This document shows, piece by piece, positions 31,859-39,309 of a DNA stretch of 64,000 nucleotides (within the stretch, counting starts at the first letter, position 1; every line of letters begins with the position of its first letter). Below the pieces are notes generated by a model. That model was given only the letters and a program-made list of their open reading frames with translations. It made no database searches and was not told the origin of the DNA. A program made the position numbers and the translations under genes. The DNA comes from Hanleya hanleyi (lineage: Eukaryota > Mollusca > Polyplacophora > Lepidopleurida > Hanleyidae): assembly GCA_036873755.1 (NCBI GenBank), contig JAVTVY010020580.1, positions 16,128 through 80,127 on the forward strand, in the 5' to 3' direction.

Positions 31859-32977
31859 TTATATCCGTTTCATGTCACGGGCAGAGACCCAGGAATTAAA
31901 CGAACTGGGCCAACCTTGCCATTTGACGAAATGATAGGGGATGCCACGTCCACGTTCCGTTTTCAAAATCTCCTCCATCGTGTAGTAGCCTTTCTGTGTT
32001 TTTACGACCGGTTGTAATTCTGCCTCGTAAAACGTGCCTTGCAGTGTTTCTCCTTGTAGATCTTCCAGTTCATAGACGTGTGGATTTCGGGGACTATGGC
32101 GAGCGATGACAAAATGCTCATCACTCCAGTTGGGCAAGCAAGTTTTCTCAAATTGTCCTTTGACTTTACTGATCCGTACCACATCTCCGCGTTTGTAACG
32201 GGGTGAAGACCCTTCTTCAGGCGGTGAGTAGAGCGTACGGCGCACTTGATGTTCGTTGCGTTCCGTCACATCGATGGGCGCCCGTTGGATACTGCGATGA
32301 TAGGCTCGACTGTACCCTCGAACCAGTTGAGGTAGCACATCGATGTACCGTCGAGTGTTTTTGGCTGTTAAATACTTGTACATCCGACCTTTCAAGGTCC
32401 GATTGAACCGTTCTATCACAGAGGCTTTGGTTTCGTTGTACACCTTCTGTTTCTTGAGAAAGGCTTGAAAGTGTCGATTGAGAAATTCTGTGCCTTCATC
32501 TGTTTGCAAATAGAGAGGTTTGCGACCTGTCTTGAAAATCTGCCGGAACGCCTGTACAAGATTCTCCCCTGTTTTGGTCCGGATGGGTACCACCCAGGCG
32601 ACCTTGGACAAAATATCGATACAGGTCAACATGTACCGATGTCCATCATTGTGGGTAGCAAATCGACTCATATCGACCAAATCTGCCTGCCATTGTACGT
32701 CTATGCCTCCTACGATGACTCGGTTACGGCGAAAATGCCGTCGGGCTGCTCGATGTAAGCTATAAGTGTCTTGGGTTTTTAACCATTCGCGAACTTCCGC
32801 TCGACTGATGCCTTGGGACTGCGCAGCTCGACCGAGCGCTCCCACAGCGCTATAAGCGGCTGGACTGTCTGGACTGTAATACAATTCCGTTAACACCTTA
32901 TCCACATGTGTTGTACCCTTATCCTTTCGGGTGTCCCTACGGGTCTCCCTACGGGTGTCCCTACGGGTTCGCTTCAT
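31859..32977 (-). CDS. int: Polinton integrase (retroviral-type) with chromodomain
   Basis: 372 residues, frame intact. A basic N-terminal (RRDTR)n tail is followed by a zinc-binding-like region, then the DDE core: D in QADLVDM, D in LQTDEGTEF and E in ASVIERFNRT. The C terminus has a chromodomain (YYTMEEILKT ... YHFVKWQGWPSSFNSW), which in other elements reads methylated histone H3 tails and biases insertion toward heterochromatin. It would join Polinton ends to target DNA, usually with a 6-bp duplication. Being intact while polymerase is broken may reflect chance. Confidence 0.95.
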   Translation of the reverse strand: MKRTRRDTRRETRRDTRKDKGTTHVDKVLTELYYSPDSPAAYSAVGALGRAAQSQGISRAEVREWLKTQDTYSLHRAARRHFRRNRVIVGGIDVQWQADLVDMSRFATHNDGHRYMLTCIDILSKVAWVVPIRTKTGENLVQAFRQIFKTGRKPLYLQTDEGTEFLNRHFQAFLKKQKVYNETKASVIERFNRTLKGRMYKYLTAKNTRRYIDVLPQLVRGYSRAYHRSIQRAPIDVTERNEHQVRRTLYSPPEEGSSPRYKRGDVVRISKVKGQFEKTCLPNWSDEHFVIARHSPRNPHVYELEDLQGETLQGTFYEAELQPVVKTQKGYYTMEEILKTERGRGIPYHFVKWQGWPSSFNSWVSARDMKRI

Positions 32978-33008
32978 GATGCGACTGACGCTCTAGACTG
33001 TGTGGCTC

Positions 33009-33358
33009 CTATAGATATAGTACCTCATCGACAATGGGGACTACTTGTTCCAAAGCCGTCCATAGATCGGGGTCCAGTGTAAAACCACCGTCGTTCAGAC
33101 AGAGGAGTCGAGCGAAAAAGGGATCGCAGAAAATGTAGACGTCGTCACACAGGTGAATGCTATCACCGTCCAGGTCACCCAACAACACCCGTTTCAAGGT
33201 AGTCCATCCTTCCGGTGACAAAGAGACGTGCGCTTTGGGTTCAGGCGTACACCAACACCGCTATCGATGAGGTCCGCTCGTTTGGGGTACAACAATAGGG
33301 TGCAGCCAGGTGTAAGCTTCCGGGTAGCCACAGTCCCTTCTTTCACCTCGGGGTGTAG
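33009..33358 (-). pseudogene. PC4-like small protein, copy 1
   Basis: Clean frame 33009-33221 (LSPEGWTTLKRVL... VYIFCDPFFARL... GGFTLDPDLWTALEQVVP); homology seems to continue upstream with a frameshift near 33225-33235. The pattern of beta strands, a Gly turn, then TL-P-x-W-xx-L followed by a helix and acidic end resembles PC4/SUB1 ssDNA-binding domains. Sequence similarity is weak. It is tandemly duplicated with the next copy. Confidence 0.4.
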
Positions 33359-33699
33359 TTAGTCATCCACCTCGGGGAGTACATCTTTCAGTGCCATCCA
33401 TAAGGGTGGACAGAGTGTGATATGGGTACCTCCACACTGTTCCAACCGGGGAAAAAAGGGAATCCTCTCCAGCAGTGCGTATGTGCACACCGACTTCCAT
33501 GTGCATGAAATCCCTTTCAGGCTCTTTTCCCTGTAACAATCGTGTCAATAGAGTCCAGCCTGATAGCATAACAAAATCTTCACCTTCTGCGGTGCGTCTT
33601 GGACCAGCTCCAGGTGATCGTCATTGACGATGAGGTAGACGTCGGACGTCAGTTGGAATAACGCAAGCTCTGTTCCGCTCGCTGCCGTGGTGGGGAATG
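33359..33699 (-). pseudogene. PC4-like small protein, copy 2
   Basis: Clean frame 33363-33569 gives LSGWTLLTRLLQG and MEVGVHIRTAGED. In another frame the homology goes on to ITLCPPLWMALKDVLPEVDD, ending at a stop at 33359-33361. It therefore matches copy 1 along its length but has at least one frameshift near 33450. No ATG is seen directly after the cap-like motif. Confidence 0.4.
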
Positions 33700-33730
33700 A
33701 AAAGCGAACGGTTAGAGAGGTGGCTTTATA
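33694..33730 (-). promoter_or_regulatory. Core promoter of the PC4-like gene
   Basis: On the minus strand TATAAA (33730-33725) is followed about 30 bp later by CATTCC (33699-33694). Same spacing and cap-like motif as the promoters at 21504 and 34747. Confidence 0.5.
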
Positions 33731-33829
33731 GTGTACCTGTTGGGTAGGGTTTTATACACCGTGTGAGTCATGGGCACTTGCTATACTCGCTTGCGCCATA
33801 AGGTCAATAAGGTTAGAAATGCGCTTTTT

Positions 33830-34740
33830 TCTACTACGCCCTGTGAATCGGGCCCCCCCCTTCGTGAAAGTCCGTCATTGTTCGGTAGTGTAATGTTATT
33901 TGTATAGGATTTCATTTAACATGAAATTTCACTAGTCAAAGCTTAAGCACAAAATGAGGATTGTAAATTAACCCAGGAAGAATGCCGAGACACTTTGGAC
34001 CAATCGGCATCATCCTGGGTTAAGGGTGGTGATTTTTAACCCACGATTTCATAGTGCCGAGCTTGGTGGGATTCTGGCATTTTGTGTAATGTTATTTGTA
34101 TAGGAATTCGTTTAACCTAGAAATTCACAGTAGCGAGCTTCAGCCTAAAACAGGATTGTAGATTAACCCAGGAAGAATACCGAGACACTTTGGACCCATG
34201 GTAAGACGATCATTCATCGAATGACTAAGTCCCAAATAAGAGCCAATCAGTGCGTTTTAGACAACCAATCGACATCATCCTGGGTTATTGTATGGGACTT
34301 CAATTTAACCTAGGAAATCGCTATTGAAAGCTTGGTGGGATTGTAGAGTTTTGTCAGTGCGCATTTGTTTTGGACCAATGAGAGCCCCTAATTGTTAACC
34401 TAGGAAATTGTCATTGAGACCTTGGAGAGATTGTAGCGTTCACTATTGTCCGTCAGCATTGGTATACGAATTCATTTAACCTGGGGCTCATAGCTTGAGC
34501 CTAAAAAAAGAAGATTGTAGACAGAATACCGAGACACTTTGCACCCATTGACATCATCACAGGGTAGTGATTTTTAACCCACGATTTCACAGTAGCGAGC
34601 TTGGTGAGATTGTGGTGTTCTGGTAGCGCGCCTTTTTGGACCAATGAGAGCTCGCTATTTCAACCAATAGATTTGTCCGAACGAGGCGCCAATCGACGAG
34701 CTTCGCGCCTTTTAGACAGCCAATCGATATCCACCCCATT
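33830..34740 (+). repeat. Repeated upstream control region with CCAAT boxes
   Basis: About four degenerate units of roughly 200 bp sharing TAACCCAGGAAGAATGCCGA, GAGACACTTTGGACC, CATCATCCTGGGTTA and TTTAACCTAGGAAAT. Many CCAAT words lie on the plus strand, densest near the gene at 34810. The region separates the minus-strand integrase/PC4 cluster from the plus-strand H3-tail-like gene and probably serves as an enhancer. No ORF of note. Confidence 0.6.
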
Positions 34741-34782
34741 TGAGCTTATAAACTCCCAGCCCAGCGTAGAGAAGCACATTCA
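34640..34782 (+). promoter_or_regulatory. Histone-like promoter: four CCAAT boxes, TATA, CATTCA cap
   Basis: CCAAT at 34640, 34664, 34689 and 34720; TATAAA at 34747-34752; CATTCA at 34777-34782, 30 bp downstream. The ATG at 34810 leaves a leader of about 30 nt. Clustered CCAAT boxes, TATA and a PyATTCPu cap with a very short leader are classic for replication-dependent histone genes. Confidence 0.65.
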
Positions 34783-34809
34783 ATCACAATTTCTTTTCGT
34801 GAAGACAAC

Positions 34810-35190
34810 ATGGGCAAGACTAACCTGGTGGCGAAGATGTCTACGGGCGGAGCGAAAAGAAGGAGGAGAGAGACCCATGAAGAAAACAGACAAACCAGTC
34901 ACCTATGGGAAGATCGCCGACAGCTGGCGAGAGCCGTAAAAGCCTTTTGGCTAGAAGAAATAAAGAAATGGGCCCGGAACAACACCAACATGACTCGACT
35001 GGCGTGGCACGATCTGCACCATCTTGTCACCAGGGCACCGCCCGATTTACAGGGAGAAGACTGGTTGGCCGCCTTAGATGATGTGCTGAAACAGCCCCAA
35101 CCAGTCGTCCCCGAAGTCCAGCCCGAGTTCATAGATATTGGGGAATTGGCAGAAGCCCAGGCAGCTGCCCAACAACAGCGGGACCAATAA
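34810..35190 (+). CDS. H3-tail-like protein, histone-type transcription unit
   Basis: 126 residues, intronless, in good start context (ACAACATGGGC). Counted from Gly1, residues 1-18 are GKTNLVAKMSTGGAKRRR. Thr3, Ala7, Ser10, Thr11, Gly12, Gly13 and Arg17 coincide with histone H3 in the same register, with Lys/Arg swaps at 2 and 8. Position 9, a key methylated lysine in H3, is Met. A basic RRRRE patch follows, then a helical region (QLARAVKAFWLEEIKKWARN ... DLHHLVTR) and an acidic, Pro/Gln-rich end. No clear histone fold is visible. Flanked by a histone-like promoter and a histone 3' stem-loop. Function unknown; chromatin interference is an inference. Confidence 0.6.
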   Translation: MGKTNLVAKMSTGGAKRRRRETHEENRQTSHLWEDRRQLARAVKAFWLEEIKKWARNNTNMTRLAWHDLHHLVTRAPPDLQGEDWLAALDDVLKQPQPVVPEVQPEFIDIGELAEAQAAAQQQRDQ

Positions 35191-35252
35191 CAACAACAGC
35201 CCGGGGGGAGAATTCCCCCTTCCTGAGACAACAGGGTAAAAAAACATCCAAC

Positions 35253-35268
35253 GGCCCTTTTCAGGGCC
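35253..35268 (+). terminator. Histone-type 3' stem-loop
   Basis: GGCCCTTTTCAGGGCC: six-base stem and TTTC loop matching the metazoan replication-dependent histone mRNA stem-loop, flanked by CCAAC and AACCA as expected. It lies 62 nt after the stop of the gene at 34810-35190. A purine-rich CGAAAGGGGA about 11 nt downstream could be the U7-binding element. Implies processing by SLBP/U7 without a poly(A) tail, in S phase. Confidence 0.85.
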
Positions 35269-36004
35269 AACCAGTCCTTCGAAAGGGGACTTTTTAATCT
35301 GGCACATTGAAATTAACATGAGGTCCTACAATCTCCTCTCCTCTATGAATGACACACTAACGTGGTAAGGTTGCCTAAAGTAAGTGAGCCGAAAGTCCAT
35401 TTATTTCAAGTTCACCGTACTTTTAACACAGTCGTGCAGGTGAAATTGGGCTTTTGAAACGTGGAAAATGAAAACAAATACAGTTTTATGCAGCCGTTAG
35501 CTCTATGAAATTTTCAGGGTTACACGATAACATGCCAAGGTATAAATTTAAAGTTGTTTTAGATCTCAACTGGTGTTTATTAAAAATTTAGCCCGCTTCC
35601 AAATCTTGCAGAAAGCACACATCATTTTGTCTTTTCTTTCTGGCCATGATGTCTAGACAGATTTCGCTGACGTCCGCGCGCCCTCAGCCTTCTACGGTAG
35701 AGAATAAAAAAGCGGGCTGTCGGTCGTCTGCTACACACATTCATTTCACCTTCCCCTTGCATAGAGTGAACACTGACACACATGAGTTGAATTTCTAATA
35801 TTTATTAACAGTAGAATGAACATAAGAGTTTCATCGGTTCTTTGTGTTAAATTTCTAAAAGCATTATACGGTGTCACCATGATGGTAGAATGAACATAGA
35901 ATGAACATAGCATGAACATAGAATGTAGGAATACGGTAACGTGTGAATGTTCAATATTTAGTTAACAAGACTTGTTTGAAATCATGTCTTTCATGTCTGA
36001 ATGT
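35269..36004. other. Intergenic region with short direct repeats
   Basis: Mostly AT-rich. GAATGAACATA occurs four times around 35889-35920. A ~45-bp segment (GAATGTTCAATATTTA...CAAGACTTGTTTGAA) occurs at about 35946 and again at 36001, the second copy being the end of the 72-codon gene. No gene beyond the micro-ORF below is supported. Confidence 0.5.
35588..35647 (-). CDS. Possible 19-codon micro-ORF
   Basis: ATG at 35647, product starting MARKKRQND, stop at 35588-35590, AATAAA complement at 35577-35582 immediately after. The poly(A) signal and compact context are the only support; the length is well within chance. Confidence 0.2.
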   Translation of the reverse strand: MARKKRQNDVCFLQDLEAG

Positions 36005-36223
36005 TCAATATTTAACCAACAAGACTTGTTTGAACTCTTCCGTGTCTTTTTGCCACGCGTGCATGAATAGGAAGGCCGCAATCTGCTCACGGGGAATTCT
36101 CGGTGGACAGACCGCTTCCAATGCCTCTGCGATTTCCGACTCGTTGATGTCGTGTAACACCTCAGTCATCAGCGCGTCTGACGGTGCCGCCCAAGGATGC
36201 GGGCCATCCAGACACGTATGCAT
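36005..36223 (-). CDS. Unknown 72-aa protein downstream of CARD-PC4
   Basis: Starts at ATG 36223, two bases beyond the stop of the PC4 frame. Contains acidic helical stretches (LHDINESEIAEALEAV, REQIAAFLFMHAWQ). No domain recognised. Tight spacing suggests either a separate small gene or the displaced C terminus of the preceding protein. Confidence 0.45.
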   Translation of the reverse strand: MHTCLDGPHPWAAPSDALMTEVLHDINESEIAEALEAVCPPRIPREQIAAFLFMHAWQKDTEEFKQVLLVKY

Positions 36224-36225
36224 GT

Positions 36226-37195
36226 CTAACGATCCGACACAGCCTGCACATTGTTGGATACGCTCACCTTCAATGCGCGGTTTAAGATGATTTCAATGTA
36301 CTTTTTGTAGATATACTCAGACAGCTGGTCACGCAGAGCTCCAGAAATTTCGGGTGCGAGGTGCTGAAGCTTCCGCCACGCAGGTATTTGCAGGGTGACT
36401 CCCTCGGGTAAGGGAATACGCGTAGTATCTTTCTTTAACTTCCATTTACGAATATGTACCAGCAGCATGTTGTTGAACATAGAACAGGTGAGGAAGACAT
36501 CGTCTCCACAACAAAATTTATGTTCGATGTGGTTCTCAATGACCGCCTCGACGACTTGACTTTGTGTGTATCTGTACTCTTTTCCATTGCTCAAACGTCA
36601 AGGCAATATGCTTAGGTGGTTTATCGTCCCAACCTGGTGCATTAAAGTGCACTTGCTCATCTTTCACGGTTACAGTTAAATAGGGCGTGAGCTCCCAACT
36701 GGTGATCTGGGCCGCCTGGTAGGCCTGCTGGATGATATCATTCATCTGCTCCACAGACATAGGCGTTAGCATCTCTTCCTCCGCTTGCTGAGGCTCTTGC
36801 TGAGGCATTATTAAAGGTGTTAGTTGGGAACGTTTGGCTGGTAGATAGGACTCTTCCGGGTCTTCCTGGGCACGTTTGCTACCTGTACTCTCTTCGGGAA
36901 TGTCTATGACTAAGGTATGTTCCTCGGGTTGAAGTAGAGAGGCTATTCCCGCATTCCCCGTCTCTCTCAGCGCCTCCAAGAAGGCCTGAAATGCTAAAGG
37001 ACCTCGGCGTGGTAGAGTGTCCATGAGGGCTCTGTTTCGTGCTGTATTGGTATTCTGTGCCATGATGTCTTCTTCCATGTATGTAGTGATTACGTTTCTC
37101 AACAGAAGCAGATCACATAGTTCGGCCACATTCATCATCTCACTAATGATCTGGACACGGTGCTGCATCAGCTTAGCTCGGTCAGAGGAGTCCAT
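36226..37195 (-). pseudogene. CARD - PC4 - PC4 fusion protein, frameshifted
   Basis: First frame, 37195-36536 (219 codons): residues 1-90 form a CARD (MDSSDRAKLMQHR, MEEDI, LPRRGPLAFQAFLEALRETG, ASLL). A linker with a KR-rich patch follows, then a PC4/SUB1-like half ending HIALTFEQWKRVQ. Second frame, 36594-36226: a clearer PC4 domain (CCGDDVFLTCSMFNN, LLVHIRKW, GVTLQIPAWRKL). The frames overlap by 59 nt, so one indel near 36560-36590 probably split one gene. CARDs mediate apoptosis and innate-immune assembly; PC4 binds ssDNA. The leader lies in the right TIR, so the gene originally shared the TIR promoter. Confidence 0.75.
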
Positions 37196-37230
37196 GGCTG
37201 TTCAGGCAGGTCTTGAGTAGGCTGGTCAGG

Positions 37231-37279
37231 CAGGCTGGTCAGGTAGCTCCGATCGGCAGGGCAATGAATGAAGCAATTC
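37231..37279 (-). repeat. Inner segment of the right TIR
   Basis: Complement of left TIR 21526-21574 (GAATTGCTTCATTCATTGCC ... ACCTGACCAGCCTG). It is cut off from the rest of the right TIR by the LINE at 37280-47456. Confidence 0.9.
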
Positions 37280-37307
37280 ATTGATTGATTGATTTATTGA
37301 CTTTTAA

Positions 37308-37337
37308 GGGCCGCTTCCCTTACGGATTTCGCGGCCC
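37308..37337 (-). other. LINE 3' terminal hairpin and (AATC)n tail
   Basis: GGGCCGC (37308-37314) and GCGGCCC (37331-37337) form a stem; toward 37280 on the minus strand an AATCAATCAATCAAT tail follows. 3' hairpin plus short repeat tail is typical of LINE RNA recognised by its own RT. Confidence 0.7.
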
Positions 37338-37924
37338 ACCAAATAGATTACATAGGTATTTACATGTGTGTTCTTGACTGGAATATGTTTTGTCTATGCT
37401 TTATACAATAACGACTATTTACAAGGTAAAGTTCTATGTACATGGAGTAGTGGAAAAGGAGTATATACAAACGTAAACAAGTATTAAATAGTAATTGGCA
37501 GTTATTTTACAGTTCCATTGTTCTCTGCATTATTATTTTTAGTTCTTTTCTGCCCCACCGCCGGCCAGGAAAACCCCCGGTATAGTACTTTGTCGCCATA
37601 CTCGAGGAAACCTGCACCCCATCCCAATGCGGCACGGCTCACCCAAATGGGGCTTTGGGTATTTGTCGTCAGTTCGTTTGGTTTGTTGAGATCATAAGCG
37701 GGTAGATGTATCGGTGCTATTCCTCTGGTCCAGAATCTGTTGGTTTTCTAGTGTTTTTGTTGTTCATTTTTCCTTTAATAATGACTTGGTAGCTTCTGTT
37801 AGGTCAGTTCGTCGGTGTTGTTGTTTGTCATCTCCTGGTCCACTGTTTTCTGTTTTTGGGGCGTTTCTTTTTTTCTGTTTTTTTAAATTTTACTTTCCCT
37901 GGTTTCCGTCTTGTTTTCAGTGAT

Positions 37925-38500
37925 GTCTGCTCCTCATGGCTCCCAGTATGGCCCGTCGCATAGACCGGTAGAACAGCTCCTGGCCTAAATGGTTTAGGTG
38001 GACTCCGTCGTGGATTAGGATTTGTTTTTGGGGGTGGATCATTCACCGGTGTTTCAAAAAGTGGCCATTGTGTTTTTACTTAGTAGTTGGTTAAGTTTTT
38101 GAATTTTATTGTTGTAGGAATGGACCGAAATGTGCCGAGTTACCTGATGGAACACCAGTTGACTGATGTAGATCCTCGGAATTTGGAATTTGGTCTGGAG
38201 TTCACCTATCAGGGCCATGATGTCGTAGTAAATTGCCGATTCATTCTTGTAGGAGTCAGCATCATTTCCTCCAATATGGAGGATGAGTAGGTCAGGATTT
38301 GTCTCCCATATGAGGTTTTCCAGTTTGTTCGAGTTTCGTAGGCTCCCGACTCTGGCCCCGCCAATACCAAAGAATCGAATGTCCTGGCCTGTGCCAGAGT
38401 CTAGCCTAGAGCCCGGGACTTGTTTTCGAAGGATACTGCTCTCCAGTCTATGGACGTAGCTCGAGCCGACGATGATGATCTTCATCAAGTTCATTTCCAT
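37925..38500 (-). pseudogene. SGNH/GDSL-type hydrolase domain in the LINE, frameshifted
   Basis: Frame 38500-38054: block I IIIVGSSYV, block II GIGGARVGSL, block III HIGGNDADS. After stops near 38020-38054 the catalytic Asp-His block DGVHLNHLGQELF is in another frame (about 38035-37950). SGNH esterases occur in ORF1 of some CR1/L2-type LINEs; here it follows ORF2, which is unusual. It may be a third ORF or part of a different element. Confidence 0.75.
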
Positions 38501-38629
38501 TTCTGAAAGTATAAAATGAAAAGTGTGTAGTTTTCATTTTTGTGAGTGACATTATTTGTATACGTGGTTGTTTCTTGGACGTGTGCTAATGATTTATGTC
38601 CTTGATTGTTGAATCGGCCTTTAGGTTTT

Positions 38630-38995
38630 AGAGGCGAATGTGGTTACCGGCCCACACGGAACATGGTATCTCCGGTGCCCACATTGCCTATTGTATTGCG
38701 AAAGAGAGATTTTTGGCCAATATTCTCCAGGGATGTTGATTGGTCTTGGCCTCCGATTTTTGAGACTAATGTGGCAACCGGCCCACTCGGAGCATGGTAT
38801 CTCCGGTGCCCACATTGCTTATATTTTATTGCGAAAAAGAGATTTTTGGCCAATATTGTCGCAGGGATGTTGATTGGTCTTGGCCTCCGATTTTTGAGAC
38901 TAATGTGGCAACCGGCCCACACGGAACATGGTATCTCCGGTGCCCACATTGCCTATATTTTATTTCAAAAGAGAAATTTTGGCCAATGCTGACAT
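38630..38995 (-). repeat. About 133-bp tandem repeats, three units
   Basis: Units begin near 38637, 38768 and 38902 with AATGTGG(T/C)AACCGGCCCA and contain GGTATCTCCGGTGCCCACAT and GATGTTGATTGGTCTTGGCC. Located directly after the ORF2 stop, in the LINE 3' region. Confidence 0.85.
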
Positions 38996-39309
38996 TGTTA
39001 GTTAGTGGTGCGCATGCACGGGGCTAGTGTATAATAGCCAGCAGTTTTGATAAAATTTATTAAGGACTTGAATACCTGTTTTCTAACGGGGGGCTTAGGG
39101 TTTAATATCGCTGGTAATGTTAAGGGAGTGTTGAATTTTTTTTTAAGTCGTTTCTAAGTGCCTTGCGTTGTGGGTAGTGTTTAGGGCATTCAAGTAGGAC
39201 ATGTTCTATTGTTTCTTCTACATTGTTGCATGCGGTACAGAGTGGTGAAGTGTTTTTCAGAAGTCCGGTTTTGCCTAGTTGTCCCCCGCCGCAACGCGGC
39301 CGGGGACTT

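Noticed and set aside
34878..35130. Core-histone fold in the protein at 34810-35190
   Set aside because: A loose resemblance of the helical part to the H4 helix region needs gaps and shares few residues; only the N-terminal H3-like tail is claimed.
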